DNA from: Alphaproteobacteria bacterium
Lineage (GTDB): Bacteria; Pseudomonadota; Alphaproteobacteria; Micavibrionales; Micavibrionaceae
DNA: 64,000 nt
Assembly: GCA_002401695.1 (NCBI GenBank)
Contig: NVTV01000001.1
Location: forward strand, 172,501-236,500
Reading direction: 5' to 3'
Positions 9,017 through 18,776 of the stretch are shown here, piece by piece. The stretch's first letter is position 1; each line of letters starts with the position of its first letter. A model generated the notes under the pieces. It made no database searches. It was not told the DNA's origin and saw nothing but the letters and a program-made list of their open reading frames with translations. The translations under genes were made by a program, and so were the position numbers.

Positions 9017-10009
9017 ATGGCTAGACCAGGACGTCCCGCAATGCCAAAGCCCGAATTAAACCCTCTCGTAGATTCATTCCTCGATATGATCACGACAGAG
9101 CGAGGCGCGGCATTAAACACACGTCAGGCCTATTGGCGCGATCTTGCGGATGTTTCTCTGTTCTTGAAAAAGATTGAGTCCGACATTGATAGAGCGACAA
9201 CAGATCAACTGAAAGCCTATCTCAAAGATTTAAGCGAAAAGACAAATATTAAGGGCGATAAAAAAGCTAAAATTGCTGTGCGCACAATTGCGCGCCGTCT
9301 TTCAGCATTACGCCAATTCTACCGTTATCTCATTTCCGAAAATCATCGCGAAGATGATCCAACATCTACAATTGAAAGCCCAAAGCAAGGGCGCACTCTG
9401 CCCAAAACATTGAGCGAAGCAGAAGTAGATAACCTGATTAAAACCGCAGGCATAAAAGGCACAGCAGAGAGTGTACGCCTCGTTTGTTTGCTGGAAATGC
9501 TTTATGCAACGGGTTTACGGGTTTCTGAACTTGTTGGCCTTCCGCTTTCCGCCCTTGGCGAGAACAAAGAATTCCTGATCGTTGCAGGTAAAGCAGGACG
9601 TGAACGCATGGTGCCGCTTTCCACGCCAGCCAGAGAAGCATTGGAGAAATACCTTGCCGTGCGTAAAAAACATGTTGGCGCAGGTGAAACAGAGAAACAA
9701 AATAAATGGCTGTTCCCATCAAAAACATCAGATAGCGGACATCTGACACGCCAGCGCTTTGCTCAACTTCTAAAAGATTTGGCAAAAGAAGCAAAAATCG
9801 ATAATGGCCGCGTTAGCCCGCATGTATTGCGTCACGCTTTCGCAACGCATTTGCTTAATAATGGCGCAGATTTGCGCTCTGTTCAGAAAATGCTGGGACA
9901 TGCCGATATTGCGACAACGCAGATATACACTCATATTTTAAGTGATAATGTGAAGAAAACGGTTGAGGATAAACACCCTTTATCCAAAACAGGTACAGAT
10001 AAAAAATAA
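9017..10009 (+). CDS. xerD: Site-specific tyrosine recombinase XerD, 330 aa
   Basis: Resolves chromosome dimers at dif together with XerC. The N-terminal SAM-like core-binding domain spans about residues 13-115. The catalytic domain has all expected residues: Arg168 (ATGLRVSEL), Lys192, His269 and Arg272 (HVLRHAFATHLL), His295 (LGHADIATTQ) and Tyr304 (IYTH). Wording around the active site is closer to XerD than XerC. A strong Shine-Dalgarno (AAAGGAGA) precedes the ATG. The N-terminus is about 12 residues longer than usual and basic. No mobile-element features flank it, so it is the housekeeping enzyme and not an integrase. Confidence 0.93.
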   Translation: MARPGRPAMPKPELNPLVDSFLDMITTERGAALNTRQAYWRDLADVSLFLKKIESDIDRATTDQLKAYLKDLSEKTNIKGDKKAKIAVRTIARRLSALRQFYRYLISENHREDDPTSTIESPKQGRTLPKTLSEAEVDNLIKTAGIKGTAESVRLVCLLEMLYATGLRVSELVGLPLSALGENKEFLIVAGKAGRERMVPLSTPAREALEKYLAVRKKHVGAGETEKQNKWLFPSKTSDSGHLTRQRFAQLLKDLAKEAKIDNGRVSPHVLRHAFATHLLNNGADLRSVQKMLGHADIATTQIYTHILSDNVKKTVEDKHPLSKTGTDKK

Positions 10010-10024
10010 CCCAACATAAAGACT

Positions 10025-10054
10025 ATACAGAGATGCTTATTTTTCTCTCTGTAT
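10025..10054. other. Perfect 9-bp stem-loop between xerD and accA
   Basis: ATACAGAGA and TCTCTGTAT form a perfect stem around a 12-base loop. There is no downstream T run, so it is not a classic terminator. It may stabilise the xerD transcript end or act in the accA leader. Confidence 0.4.
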
Positions 10055-10089
10055 CCTCTATGTATATAAAATCAAGGTGATCTTGACCA

Positions 10090-11037
10090 ATGAGTCAGCT
10101 GGAATTTGAAAAACCTATCTTAGAGTTAGAAGGTAAAATATCTGAACTACGTCACGTTAACAGTGATGCAGAAGTCAATATTGCGGAAGAAATAACCCGC
10201 ATGCAGAACAAAGCAGATAAACTTCTGAAACAAACGTACGGCAAGTTAACCGCTGCGCAAAAAGTACAAGTTGCGCGCCATCAAGAACGTCCGCACATGC
10301 AGGACTATCTCAATTCTATGATTGATGGATTTATACCTCTGGCAGGCGATAGAAACTTTTCGGAAGATCATGCGTTGATTGGTGGTCTGGGACGTTTTCG
10401 CGGTCAATCCTGTATCATTATGGGACATGAAAAAGGCCATGACACACAAAGCCGGATAAAACATAATTTCGGTATGGTACGCCCTGAAGGCTATCGCAAA
10501 GCACAACGCCTGATGAAAATGGCGCAGCAATTCCAAATTCCTATCATCACGCTAATTGATACAGCAGGTGCATACCCGGGCGTTGGCGCGGAAGAGCGCG
10601 GCCAATCCGAAGCCATCGCAAAATCTATCGAAACATGCCTGAGAACAGAAGTGCCGATCATCTCTGTTGTTATTGGCGAAGGTGGTTCCGGCGGCGCGAT
10701 TGCCATTGCTGTTGCCGATAAAGTTTACATGCTGGAACATTCCATATATTCCATCATTTCACCGGAGGGCTGCGCATCCATTTTATGGAGAAGTCGTGAA
10801 TTCGCAAAAGAAGCCGCCTCTGCCCTAAAACTAACCGCGCAAGACTTGTATGAACTAAAACTCATCGATGCCATTATCGCCGAGCCAATCGGCGGGGCAC
10901 ACCGCAAAAAAGAAGATACGATACAGGCAGTTGCAAACCAAATTGAAGAAGGCCTAGCCGAGCTAATGCCGTGGAACAGAACAGAGCTAATTCAGAATCG
11001 TCATGCTAAATTTCTGGAATACGGGCGAAATCTATAG
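10090..11037 (+). CDS. accA: Acetyl-CoA carboxylase carboxyltransferase subunit alpha, 315 aa
   Basis: Forms the carboxyltransferase with AccD, moving the carboxyl group from biotin to acetyl-CoA to make malonyl-CoA for fatty-acid synthesis. Characteristic segments are DRNFSEDHALIGGLGRFRG, RPEGYRKAQRLMKMAQQFQ, DTAGAYPGVGAEERGQ and the glycine-rich GEGGSGGAIAI oxyanion region. Length is normal. An AAGGTG Shine-Dalgarno precedes the ATG. AccD is not in this window. Confidence 0.97.
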   Translation: MSQLEFEKPILELEGKISELRHVNSDAEVNIAEEITRMQNKADKLLKQTYGKLTAAQKVQVARHQERPHMQDYLNSMIDGFIPLAGDRNFSEDHALIGGLGRFRGQSCIIMGHEKGHDTQSRIKHNFGMVRPEGYRKAQRLMKMAQQFQIPIITLIDTAGAYPGVGAEERGQSEAIAKSIETCLRTEVPIISVVIGEGGSGGAIAIAVADKVYMLEHSIYSIISPEGCASILWRSREFAKEAASALKLTAQDLYELKLIDAIIAEPIGGAHRKKEDTIQAVANQIEEGLAELMPWNRTELIQNRHAKFLEYGRNL

Positions 11038-11115
11038 GGCAAACAGAGGCAAAACCCGACAGCGTCATCCCTATCATTCCTCTTGCGCAAAAAACATTTT
11101 TACTTTCAAATTAGA

Positions 11116-11141
11116 AAATACACATAGATTTTAGTGTATTT
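11116..11141. terminator. Candidate terminator hairpin between accA and the RHH gene
   Basis: AAATACAC and GTGTATTT pair perfectly across a 10-base loop in the gap between the convergent accA and RHH genes. A/T runs flank both sides, so it may work in both directions. It abuts the RHH stop codon. Confidence 0.4.
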
Positions 11142-11559
11142 ACGCCACATTCGAGCGGACATCTTGTTCCGCCGCCACCCGTCTACTACGCGGCTTCTTT
11201 TCAAAAAACACCTCAAGCTCAGACGGAATACGTGCCCGCGCTTTCATATCTGTGAAACTGCCATGCCCAGCATTATCATGCCCCAATTCACTTGATGCAG
11301 AACGGAAATAAAGCATCAAGAACACTCGAATAGCTGCCGTTAACGATGTTGTTTCACGTTTTCTAATATGGATAAGAGAGCATAAATCATGAATAGTACA
11401 TTTTTCTCTAGTCGCTATATGGTTCAAAGCTTCCCACATTTCAGGTTCCAAGCGAATGGACGTTCGACGATTAAAAATTGTTATATTACGACTAATTAAA
11501 GAGCTTTGCCCCAATTTAGCGTTAGCGACAGCCTTGCCGTTGTTGTTTGCGTCTTTCAT
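11140..11559 (-). CDS. Ribbon-helix-helix (RHH_4-like) DNA-binding protein, 139 aa
   Basis: The core at about residues 20-85 (ITIFNRRTSIRLEPEMWEALNHIA, then a helix and RETTSLTAAIRVFLMLYF) matches the alphaproteobacterial RHH_4 domain: a short beta strand with RTSIRL for DNA contact followed by two helices. Such proteins are putative repressors. The C-terminal tail is charged (EKKPRSRRVAAE) and unconserved. The ATG at 11559 is preceded by GGGGGAAA; longer in-frame starts upstream would add unrelated sequence. It lies behind bolA on the same strand, but its target is not visible. Confidence 0.75.
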   Translation of the reverse strand: MKDANNNGKAVANAKLGQSSLISRNITIFNRRTSIRLEPEMWEALNHIATREKCTIHDLCSLIHIRKRETTSLTAAIRVFLMLYFRSASSELGHDNAGHGSFTDMKARARIPSELEVFFEKKPRSRRVAAEQDVRSNVA

Positions 11560-11648
11560 TTTCCCCCACACACAGTAAAAATAAAGAATATAGTTTCTAT
11601 CTATAAACATGCTATAGCACCCGAACAAAAAACACAACCATAAGAACT

Positions 11649-11915
11649 TTATTTTTTGCGCTCTGATGCAAAAATTGATAACGCATGTACCGTTTCCAGT
11701 TCCTCTTGAAGACATTCATAGACCATACGATGGCAATCAACGGCATTCTTATTTGCAAACATTTTCGATACGATTTCAACACGAAAATGACTTTCTCCTG
11801 ACCCATCATCGCCCGAATGACCGGAGTGTTTGCCACTTTCGTTTACAACCTCTAGGTACATAGGGTTGAATATAGTACTTAATTTGTCTTCTATTCTTGT
11901 TTGCATTGTCTTCAT
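11649..11915 (-). CDS. bolA: BolA family protein, 88 aa
   Basis: Small stress-related protein that partners monothiol glutaredoxins in iron-sulfur handling and regulation. It has the BolA pattern: an N-terminal helix (TRIEDKLSTIF), the strand LEVVNESGKHSGH, the ESHFRVEIVSKMF segment and the conserved HRMVYECLQEEL...VHALSI end. ATG at 11915 is chosen because AAGGA lies 10 bases upstream; ATGs at 11933 and 11906 are alternatives. It is divergent from the J-domain gene, the usual alphaproteobacterial bolA/dnaJ/cobS/cobT arrangement. Confidence 0.9.
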   Translation of the reverse strand: MKTMQTRIEDKLSTIFNPMYLEVVNESGKHSGHSGDDGSGESHFRVEIVSKMFANKNAVDCHRMVYECLQEELETVHALSIFASERKK

Positions 11916-11980
11916 ATTATTATATTCCTTCATGCGCAGCTTTTCGTGACACTTAACAATATTATCTATACAATATACCC

Positions 11981-12595
11981 ATGCCTAGAATTATATTAAA
12001 ACACAAATCCCCTGAATTCGCTGATGCCGCTCCGGTGCAGTGCCTAAAGCATTGCGAAATGCCCGGATGCCCTAACGAGGGTGACCACAAAGCCCCCAAG
12101 CATCGCGGACTTAACGATTATTATTTATTCTGTACAAATCACATTAAAGAATACAACAAAGCATGGGACTTTTTCTCCGGTATGTCGAACAGCGAAGTTC
12201 AAAGCCAAATGCACAAAAGCAGATACGGTGACCGCCCAACATGGAAGCACACCGAAATAAACATGGAAGAAGAGCTGCTCAACGCCGCCCGTAACACATA
12301 TTTTTATGGCGATCACTCATCGCCCCCTAACGACAAAGAATATAACGACAATAAACGTAAATTTGCTGGCGATAGAAATACACCGGAATACGAAGCGATG
12401 GCCTTAATGGGGCTGGAGCCACCAGTAACATTGGATGAAATTAAAACGCGCTATAAAAAACTGGCAAAGAAATATCACCCCGACCTTAATAGAGACACCC
12501 CAAACGCGGAAGAGCTTCTCAAAGAGATCAATATGGCGTATACAATATTAAAACTGGCTCTCAAAGACTATGAAGCGCTGCAAGAAAATCAATAA
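11981..12595 (+). CDS. J-domain (DnaJ-like) co-chaperone, 204 aa
   Basis: The C-terminal 65 residues form a J domain with the HPD tripeptide at 166-168 (KKYHPDLNRD) and flanking helices, which stimulates the ATPase of an Hsp70. The N-terminal part carries four cysteines (21, 25, 30 and 51) with nearby histidines that could bind zinc, as in alphaproteobacterial homologues. The gene precedes cobS by 6-18 bases and probably shares its transcript. Its position suggests it recruits DnaK to the CobS/CobT-type complex, which is inference. Confidence 0.9.
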   Translation: MPRIILKHKSPEFADAAPVQCLKHCEMPGCPNEGDHKAPKHRGLNDYYLFCTNHIKEYNKAWDFFSGMSNSEVQSQMHKSRYGDRPTWKHTEINMEEELLNAARNTYFYGDHSSPPNDKEYNDNKRKFAGDRNTPEYEAMALMGLEPPVTLDEIKTRYKKLAKKYHPDLNRDTPNAEELLKEINMAYTILKLALKDYEALQENQ

Positions 12596-12613
12596 GATTA
12601 AGTGACCCCCACC

Positions 12614-13687
12614 ATGACAGATTTACGCCATTCAGCCGACCATTTGGATAAAGAAAAAGAATCCGCACGCGGCATGTCTTTCAGTATTACACAAATCAAG
12701 GCCAAGGAAGGCAAATACACCAGCATCCCTGACCGTAAGTTTAACGTACGCGAAACATTCGGCATTGATTCAGATTGGGACGTTCCGGGATTTAGCGAGG
12801 ACACAGCCAATGTCCCTGACATCGATCCGACATATAAATTTGACCGCGACACAACGCTGGCTATTCTGGCTGGCTTTTCGCATAATCGCCGCGTAATGAT
12901 CCAAGGCTATCACGGCACAGGGAAATCAACCCATATCGAGCAAGTCGCCGCGCGCCTAAACTGGCCATGTGTGCGAATCAACCTCGACAGCCACGTCAGC
13001 CGCGTTGATCTTTTGGGCAAAGACACCATCGTTTTGCAAGAAGGCAAACAAATCACCCAATGGAAAGAAGGCCTGCTGCCTTGGTCTATCCAAAACCCTG
13101 TCGCGCTTGTCTTTGATGAATATGACGCAGGTCGCCCTGATGTTATGTTTGTTATCCAACGTATTTTAGAGGCCGAAGGCCGCCTGACCTTGCTGGATCA
13201 AAACATGGTTATCCGCCCCCATCCTGCGTTCCGCCTGTTTGCGACCAGCAACACAATCGGGCTGGGCGACACCACGGGTTTGTATCACGGTACACAACAA
13301 ATCAACCAAGGCCAGATGGATCGCTGGAACGTTGTGACCACGCTTAACTACCTTCCCCATGATATAGAAGCCTCCATTGTATTGGCAAAAATGGCAGAGC
13401 TGGACACCGTTGAAGGCAAAGACATGATTAGTAAAATGGTTACACTCGCCGATCTAACCAGAACAGGTTTTGTAAATGGTGATTTATCAACATTAATGTC
13501 CCCCAGAACCGTCATTGGCTGGGCAGAGAATTTCTTGATTTTCAATGATAGAGAAATGGCGTTCCGTTTGGCTTTCTTGAATAAATGTGACGAAGCCGAA
13601 CGCCCGATTATCGCAGAATATTATCAACGCTGCTTCGGGGTTGATTTACCCGACAGCGCAATTCACAATATTGCCGTACCTGACTAA
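12614..13687 (+). CDS. cobS: CobS-type AAA+ ATPase, 357 aa
   Basis: MoxR-clade AAA+ ATPase that in aerobic cobalamin synthesis forms the CobNST cobaltochelatase. It has Walker A GYHGTGKST at residues 98-106, Walker B (PVALVFDEYDAG), and a sensor-1 asparagine in LFATSNTIGLGD. The N-terminal region is the CobS family extension. A GTG at 12602 is also in frame; ATG 12614 is preferred. No CobN is in the window, and homologues of this pair also occur in strains without cobalamin synthesis, so it may act as a general AAA/VWA chaperone. It is separated from cobT by an oppositely oriented orphan gene. Confidence 0.93.
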   Translation: MTDLRHSADHLDKEKESARGMSFSITQIKAKEGKYTSIPDRKFNVRETFGIDSDWDVPGFSEDTANVPDIDPTYKFDRDTTLAILAGFSHNRRVMIQGYHGTGKSTHIEQVAARLNWPCVRINLDSHVSRVDLLGKDTIVLQEGKQITQWKEGLLPWSIQNPVALVFDEYDAGRPDVMFVIQRILEAEGRLTLLDQNMVIRPHPAFRLFATSNTIGLGDTTGLYHGTQQINQGQMDRWNVVTTLNYLPHDIEASIVLAKMAELDTVEGKDMISKMVTLADLTRTGFVNGDLSTLMSPRTVIGWAENFLIFNDREMAFRLAFLNKCDEAERPIIAEYYQRCFGVDLPDSAIHNIAVPD

Positions 13688-13704
13688 ATAGATGGGATAA
13701 AAGC

Positions 13705-14142
13705 CTATTGCTCAGGCTCAGGCGGGTCTTCCGGCAAAGAATAATCCGCACTTGGATCAAGGAAACGATTGGTCGATGTTTGTGTCTTCAATATACTATC
13801 AACGTCGGCCGATACATCCTTAAACCGATCAGACACACCGTCAAGATCTTCTGATGCGCGCTCAATTAAACGCTCGCCAAAGCGCAAAGCCCCTTCACCA
13901 ACCGCTTTGCCACTGTCGTAAACAGCGTCCGCCGTGGATTCTGGCGTTAAACCATCCTTCGCATCAATAAGGCCGAAACTGGCGCCCTCTTTAAATTGTG
14001 CCCAGTTACTAACGCCTTGCGGATTATCTTCCATCATCTCGTCAACGCCATTATAGACACTGACAATCGGCGTAACAACCAAAGCCGCAGTGAACGTAAT
14101 AACGCCAAGCCCGCCACTCCAAACATTTTTAAACCAAGACAT
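13705..14142 (-). CDS. Hypothetical protein with N-terminal membrane segment, 145 aa
   Basis: Unrecognised. Residues about 8-30 (GGLGVITFTAALVVTPIVSVYNG) form one hydrophobic helix. The remainder is soluble, acidic and helical (ERLIERASEDLDGVSDRFKDVSADVDSIL), ending in a proline- and glutamate-rich tail. It is inserted on the opposite strand between cobS and cobT, which are normally adjacent, with only 17 bases to the cobS stop. That placement suggests a late arrival, although base composition does not stand out. Confidence 0.65.
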   Translation of the reverse strand: MSWFKNVWSGGLGVITFTAALVVTPIVSVYNGVDEMMEDNPQGVSNWAQFKEGASFGLIDAKDGLTPESTADAVYDSGKAVGEGALRFGERLIERASEDLDGVSDRFKDVSADVDSILKTQTSTNRFLDPSADYSLPEDPPEPEQ

Positions 14143-14294
14143 TTTCGAATTTCCCTATATTAATTATCACCAGTAATATTGCTTATTTATTTTGCGCCTT
14201 TGTAACATTATTCAGTGCCTCACGTCAAATAACAGCACAACCGATGACATAGCCATTGCGCATGAAACAAGAAATGCGATACGATCCCCTAATC

Positions 14295-16133
14295 ATGAGC
14301 ACACAAAATTCGGAACAGTTCAAAACCAATACATCCTCTGTCATGCGGGCAATATCGCGCAAGGCTGATCTGGAGGTCACATATTCTGAAACCGAGATGC
14401 CAACAGGCGAAATTAAAGATTTAGACTACCCGAGCATCCCTGCCCCCACCCCCGATATGCCCGCAGAAAAACGTGCATTGATTCGTGGGTGCGCCGACAC
14501 ATATGCCTTAAAAATCGCCCATCACGACAGGCAACTACACCGCCATAACGGCCAAAGTAACCTGCAAGCGCAAGCCGCACTAGACGCATTGGAACAAGCG
14601 CGCTGTGATTCTATCGGTATATTAAGCATGGACGGCGTTGCCGATAATCTTGATGCGGTCTTAGAAGCCAAAGCCATCAGGCGCGGCTTCGGTGATATCA
14701 GAGAACGTGAAGAGGTTGCTCTCGCCGATGCGCTACATATTGTTGCACGTTGTGCAATGACGGGGCGCACCCCACCACCTGCAACAACAAAGCTGGTTAA
14801 ACTTTGGAAACCATGGATCACCGCGCAATTACAACAAGTTAACTTCGATCACCTTAAAAACCTAATCCATGATCAGAAATCATACACGCAAGCGGCGCGA
14901 AAGCTGCTCTCTGCATTAAACTTAAAAATCGACCCCGATGGTGATGAAGAGCATGAAATGCAAAGCCAAGAGGACGGCGATGAAACTACGCCTGATGACG
15001 CAGAAAACTCCCCCGACAGTGACGCGCAAGACCAACAGGAACAAGAACAATCCCCTGCGGGCGAATCCTCGGAAAGCACAGAATCAGATGAATCCTTTGA
15101 TATGGATTTGGATGACATCATGGATGATATCGAATCCGATGACATGATGACGGAGGAAAACATCCCTCTGCCCCCCAATCGCCCCCAAGATCTGGTGAAT
15201 TTCACCGAGGGGCAATACCGCGTTTACACCACAAGCTTCGATGAAGAGATTAAAGCCGAAGACCTCGCTGACTCGTTTGAACTGGAACGCCTGCGCGAAC
15301 TGCTGGATAACCAGCTATCCAATCATCAAAACATCATCACCAAGCTGGCCAACCGCCTGCAACGAAAATTAATGGCCCGCCAACGCCGCAGCTGGCAATT
15401 CGATTTGGAAGAAGGCATCCTTGACGCCGCCCGCCTCGCCCGTGTGATCGCAAACCCCAACGTACCGCTGACCTTTAAACAGGAAAAGGAAATGCCGTTC
15501 AAAGATACGGTTGTCACTTTGCTGATTGATAATTCCGGTTCTATGCGTGGTCGCCCCATCACCATTGCCGCGACCAGCACCGATATCATCGCCCAAACGT
15601 TGGAGCGTTGCGGCATCAAAACAGAAATACTAGGCTTCACGACACGCACATGGAAAGGCGGAAAATCGCGGGAACTTTGGATGGCAAATGAACGCCCCGA
15701 AAAACCCGGCCGCCTGAATGACATCCGCCACATCATATATAAAGACGCCAGCGCCCCCATCCGCCGCGCCCGTAAAAACCTTGGCCTTATGCTGAAGGAA
15801 GGGTTGCTCAAGGAAAATATTGATGGTGAAGCGCTGGTCTGGGCCTATAACCGCATTTCCCGCAGACCCGAAGAGCGCAAAATCCTGCTGGTCATTTCTG
15901 ATGGCGCGCCTGTTGACGATTCGACCCTGTCCGTTAATCCTCATAATATTCTGGAGATGGATTTACGGGGGGTTATTAAATGGATAGAGGCCAAATCAAA
16001 CGTAGAGCTAACCGCGATTGGTATCGGCCATGACGTCACCAAATACTATGAAAAGGCCATCACCATTTCAGATGCAGACGAACTGGCCGAAGCCCTAACA
16101 ACACAGCTAACAGAATTATTTGACGAGCAATAA
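14295..16133 (+). CDS. cobT: CobT-type VWA-domain protein, 612 aa
   Basis: Partner of CobS. The N-terminal domain (about 1-220) is followed by a long acidic, low-complexity region (about residues 215-290, rich in Asp, Glu, Ser, Gln). The C-terminal von Willebrand factor A domain has the MIDAS motif DNSGSMRG at about 412-419 and [10 protein letters not shown] further on, which binds Mg2+ and contacts the AAA+ ring. ATG 14295 aligns best with family starts (a following [14 protein letters not shown]); ATGs at 14262 and 14274 are possible, and none has a clear Shine-Dalgarno. Confidence 0.92.
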   Translation: MSTQNSEQFKTNTSSVMRAISRKADLEVTYSETEMPTGEIKDLDYPSIPAPTPDMPAEKRALIRGCADTYALKIAHHDRQLHRHNGQSNLQAQAALDALEQARCDSIGILSMDGVADNLDAVLEAKAIRRGFGDIREREEVALADALHIVARCAMTGRTPPPATTKLVKLWKPWITAQLQQVNFDHLKNLIHDQKSYTQAARKLLSALNLKIDPDGDEEHEMQSQEDGDETTPDDAENSPDSDAQDQQEQEQSPAGESSESTESDESFDMDLDDIMDDIESDDMMTEENIPLPPNRPQDLVNFTEGQYRVYTTSFDEEIKAEDLADSFELERLRELLDNQLSNHQNIITKLANRLQRKLMARQRRSWQFDLEEGILDAARLARVIANPNVPLTFKQEKEMPFKDTVVTLLIDNSGSMRGRPITIAATSTDIIAQTLERCGIKTEILGFTTRTWKGGKSRELWMANERPEKPGRLNDIRHIIYKDASAPIRRARKNLGLMLKEGLLKENIDGEALVWAYNRISRRPEERKILLVISDGAPVDDSTLSVNPHNILEMDLRGVIKWIEAKSNVELTAIGIGHDVTKYYEKAITISDADELAEALTTQLTELFDEQ

Positions 16134-16179
16134 GGGCTTTCCCCTTGCGCCAACCACAATCATCCAGTAACAAAGTCTC

Positions 16180-17517
16180 ATGAGTGAAAAGAAAAAAATA
16201 TACAAACCAAAGCCAATCAGCGGATTTCCTGAATGGCTGCCCGAAACCAGACGCGCAGAACAACAATGGTTCGACCATATTCGCCGTGTGTTTGAAAGCT
16301 ATGGTTTTTGCTCCATCGAAACACCAAGCGTCGAAGCGTTGGATGCCATAAACGCCAAAGGCGGCGATGGTGGCGCGGATACAGATAAAGAAATGTACGT
16401 TCTGGAACGCTTGCATAAAGAAGAAGGCGACAAAGAAGCACGCCTCGCTCTGCACTTTGACCAAACAGTCCCCCTCGCCCGCTATACGGCGCAACATTTT
16501 AACGAACTGGTCTTCCCGTTCAAACGATATCAAATGCAACGTGTATGGCGCGGTGAACGCCCGCAAGCCGGACGTTTTCGTGAATTCTATCAATGTGATA
16601 TTGACGTGATTAATGTTGATACGCTGCCCCTGCATTTTGACGCAGAAATGCCCGCCATCATCTGGGAAATCCTCTCCAGCCTACCCGGCATGGAAGATGA
16701 GAAAATTCAAATCCAGATTTCAAATCGTAAAATCCTGATTGGCCTGCTTGAAGGTCTCGGGATTGAGAATGTTATAGAAGTCACACGCTGGATCGATAAG
16801 CTGGATAAGCTGGATAAAAACACCGTCGCAAATGAACTTGCAGGTATTGGCCTTAGTGATGAAAATATTAATACCATCCTATCCCTCGCGCTAATTAAAG
16901 TATCCTCATCAAAAGAACTCATCGCAGGCATATCAACGTCCAATCAAAATGACACCATGAAAGAAGGCATAGAAGAACTTTCCTTCGTTCTGGATCAATT
17001 ACAACACTTGCCCAATAATGCGGTTGTTGCGGATTTATCAATCGTGCGCGGCCTTGATTATTATACAGGCACTGTCTATGAAACCCGTTTTGTGGATGAC
17101 CCATCCTATGGCTCTATCTGTTCAGGTGGGCGTTATGATGATTTGGCAGGCAATTATATTAACAAGAATTTACCGGGCGTTGGAATTTCCATCGGCTTTT
17201 CCCGCTTGTTTGATCGTATCCGCATCAAAAACCAGCTTCCCGTGTCCGGCATATCACCTGCCGATATTCTGGTCATCCTGCCAAATGAAGAAGCACGCGC
17301 CCTGATGATGGCGACGGCGCAAACACTGCGCAAGCGTGGCTATAACGTTGAGACCTTCCACGGCGCATCAAAAATCAAAAGACAACTTGCCTATGCACAG
17401 AAAAAAGGCATACCCTATGTCTGGTTTCCGCCCTTCGAAGACGGACAAAGCCACGAAGTTAAAAACATGGACACAGGCGCGCAAGATAATGCGTCACCTG
17501 AAGAATGGACAAAATAA
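16180..17517 (+). CDS. hisS: Histidine--tRNA ligase, 445 aa
   Basis: Class II aminoacyl-tRNA synthetase charging tRNA-His. Visible features are the motif 2 region (HFDQTVPLARY and FKRYQMQRVWRGERPQAGR), the histidine-specific motif RGLDYYTGTVYE, and the motif 3 GVGISIGFSRL. The C-terminal anticodon-binding domain starts near ADILVILPNEEARA. Length is within range. The start is an ATG without an obvious Shine-Dalgarno, 46 bases after cobT. The next gene starts two bases after its stop. Confidence 0.96.
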   Translation: MSEKKKIYKPKPISGFPEWLPETRRAEQQWFDHIRRVFESYGFCSIETPSVEALDAINAKGGDGGADTDKEMYVLERLHKEEGDKEARLALHFDQTVPLARYTAQHFNELVFPFKRYQMQRVWRGERPQAGRFREFYQCDIDVINVDTLPLHFDAEMPAIIWEILSSLPGMEDEKIQIQISNRKILIGLLEGLGIENVIEVTRWIDKLDKLDKNTVANELAGIGLSDENINTILSLALIKVSSSKELIAGISTSNQNDTMKEGIEELSFVLDQLQHLPNNAVVADLSIVRGLDYYTGTVYETRFVDDPSYGSICSGGRYDDLAGNYINKNLPGVGISIGFSRLFDRIRIKNQLPVSGISPADILVILPNEEARALMMATAQTLRKRGYNVETFHGASKIKRQLAYAQKKGIPYVWFPPFEDGQSHEVKNMDTGAQDNASPEEWTK

Positions 17518-17518
17518 C

Positions 17519-18220
17519 ATGATGAAATTATTACGCGTATTATGCCTGACGTTAACTTTCTCCGCACCTGTCATGGCACAGGAAAAGGCGGCGCAGACAC
17601 CTTCTGCAACACCTAAAACAACCGAGCAAGCACAGTTCAGTACGCCAAAATATTCACCGAATTACTGCCAGTTCACCGCTCAATTTCCTGAAAAACCCTA
17701 CATCACCCATAAATGTGAAGGCGACACCAAAGACACATGTTTCGACCTGATCTCCTACACAAAGGTGTTTGACCTTTCCACCACCATAACAGTGGAAATC
17801 ATATGCAACCGTTCTACCCCATCTATATATGAAGCCTTCACGCCCGAAGTCATGGAAGATACAGTGCGTGCAATGACAAAAGACTCTGTAATCGAAGCCT
17901 ATGAAATCAGCAGCCGTCAGGAAAAGGCATACCGACAAAGCGGCCTTCTGGGACGTGGACGCAAGGGATTAAACAATACAATATATATCGCGCAGCTTTG
18001 GATCGCAGATAAATCCATCATGTCTGTAGAGGCCGAACTCATCGGTGAACAATCAGAAGAATCCGATCAGCACTTCGCAGAAATTCTTCGCACCATTGGT
18101 TATACTTTGGATTTAGAGGCAACCGGTGCAATCGAAGCAATGCCAAAACCCGTTTCCGATCCCGCGCCCGAATCTAAAACAAAAGCCCCCGAAATAAAAC
18201 TTGAAACGAAAATAAAATAA
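17519..18220 (+). CDS. Secreted hypothetical protein, 233 aa
   Basis: Not a family I recognise. A signal peptide of about 20 residues (MMKLLRVLCLTLTFSAPVMAQ) is followed by a Pro/Thr/Gln-rich stretch. A globular middle contains four cysteines (YCQFTAQF, THKCEGD, DTCFDLI and EIICNRS) that could form two disulfides in the periplasm. The C-terminus is a low-complexity Pro/Lys/Glu tail. The ATG overlaps the region just behind the hisS stop, so it is probably co-transcribed with hisS. A longer in-frame start inside hisS would remove the signal peptide from the N-terminus and is rejected. Confidence 0.78.
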   Translation: MMKLLRVLCLTLTFSAPVMAQEKAAQTPSATPKTTEQAQFSTPKYSPNYCQFTAQFPEKPYITHKCEGDTKDTCFDLISYTKVFDLSTTITVEIICNRSTPSIYEAFTPEVMEDTVRAMTKDSVIEAYEISSRQEKAYRQSGLLGRGRKGLNNTIYIAQLWIADKSIMSVEAELIGEQSEESDQHFAEILRTIGYTLDLEATGAIEAMPKPVSDPAPESKTKAPEIKLETKIK

Positions 18221-18222
18221 AT

Positions 18223-18627
18223 CTATTGAGCCGCAAAAGACTTTATACGCTCAACCATTGCGAAAAAACCACTGCGACGATTTGCACTTAAATGCTGATC
18301 CAAACCAATCTCTTTAAACATCGCATCAATATCAATGCCGCGCACCTCATCCAGCGTGCAATCTTGATACGCAAAGAATAACAACGCCACAAGCCCGCGC
18401 ACAATATGCGCATCACTATCGGCCTCAAAGGTAAATTTGCCATCTTTAACAGCCGCGACCAGCCAAACACGCGACGTACAGCCCCGCACCAAACTCTCAT
18501 CGGTTTTAAGCGCATCATCCATTTGCGGCAATGACCGCCCAAGATCAATCAGGTAACGGTAACGCTCTTCCCAATCATCAAATAGAGAGAAATTTTCAAC
18601 CACTTCTTTTACTGATTCTAACGACAT
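18223..18627 (-). CDS. sufE: SufE family cysteine-desulfurase acceptor, 134 aa
   Basis: Accepts persulfide sulfur from SufS and passes it to the SufBCD scaffold for iron-sulfur cluster assembly. The active cysteine is Cys50 in LVRGCTSRVW, and the N-terminal DDWEERYRYLIDLGRSLP and C-terminal LSANRRSGFFAMVERI blocks are typical. Length is normal. It is isolated from any suf operon here, sits convergent with the hisS unit (2 bases between stops) and is divergent from clpX. Confidence 0.93.
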   Translation of the reverse strand: MSLESVKEVVENFSLFDDWEERYRYLIDLGRSLPQMDDALKTDESLVRGCTSRVWLVAAVKDGKFTFEADSDAHIVRGLVALLFFAYQDCTLDEVRGIDIDAMFKEIGLDQHLSANRRSGFFAMVERIKSFAAQ

Positions 18628-18776
18628 AAATTAAAAACCTAATATTTGTTTGAAAAGAAACTTAGGGATATTCTGAACAAAAATCAACAATCCTTAATAT
18701 AGGGGCTTGCACATGGGCGCGCGAATTGGCAGATTAAAGGAGCAAAGATTCATAAAAGGATAGAAAGCCTCGCATC

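Noticed and set aside
9017..10009. Tyrosine recombinase as evidence of an integrated element
   Set aside because: All residues fit housekeeping XerD, and no attachment repeats, tRNA or phage genes flank it.
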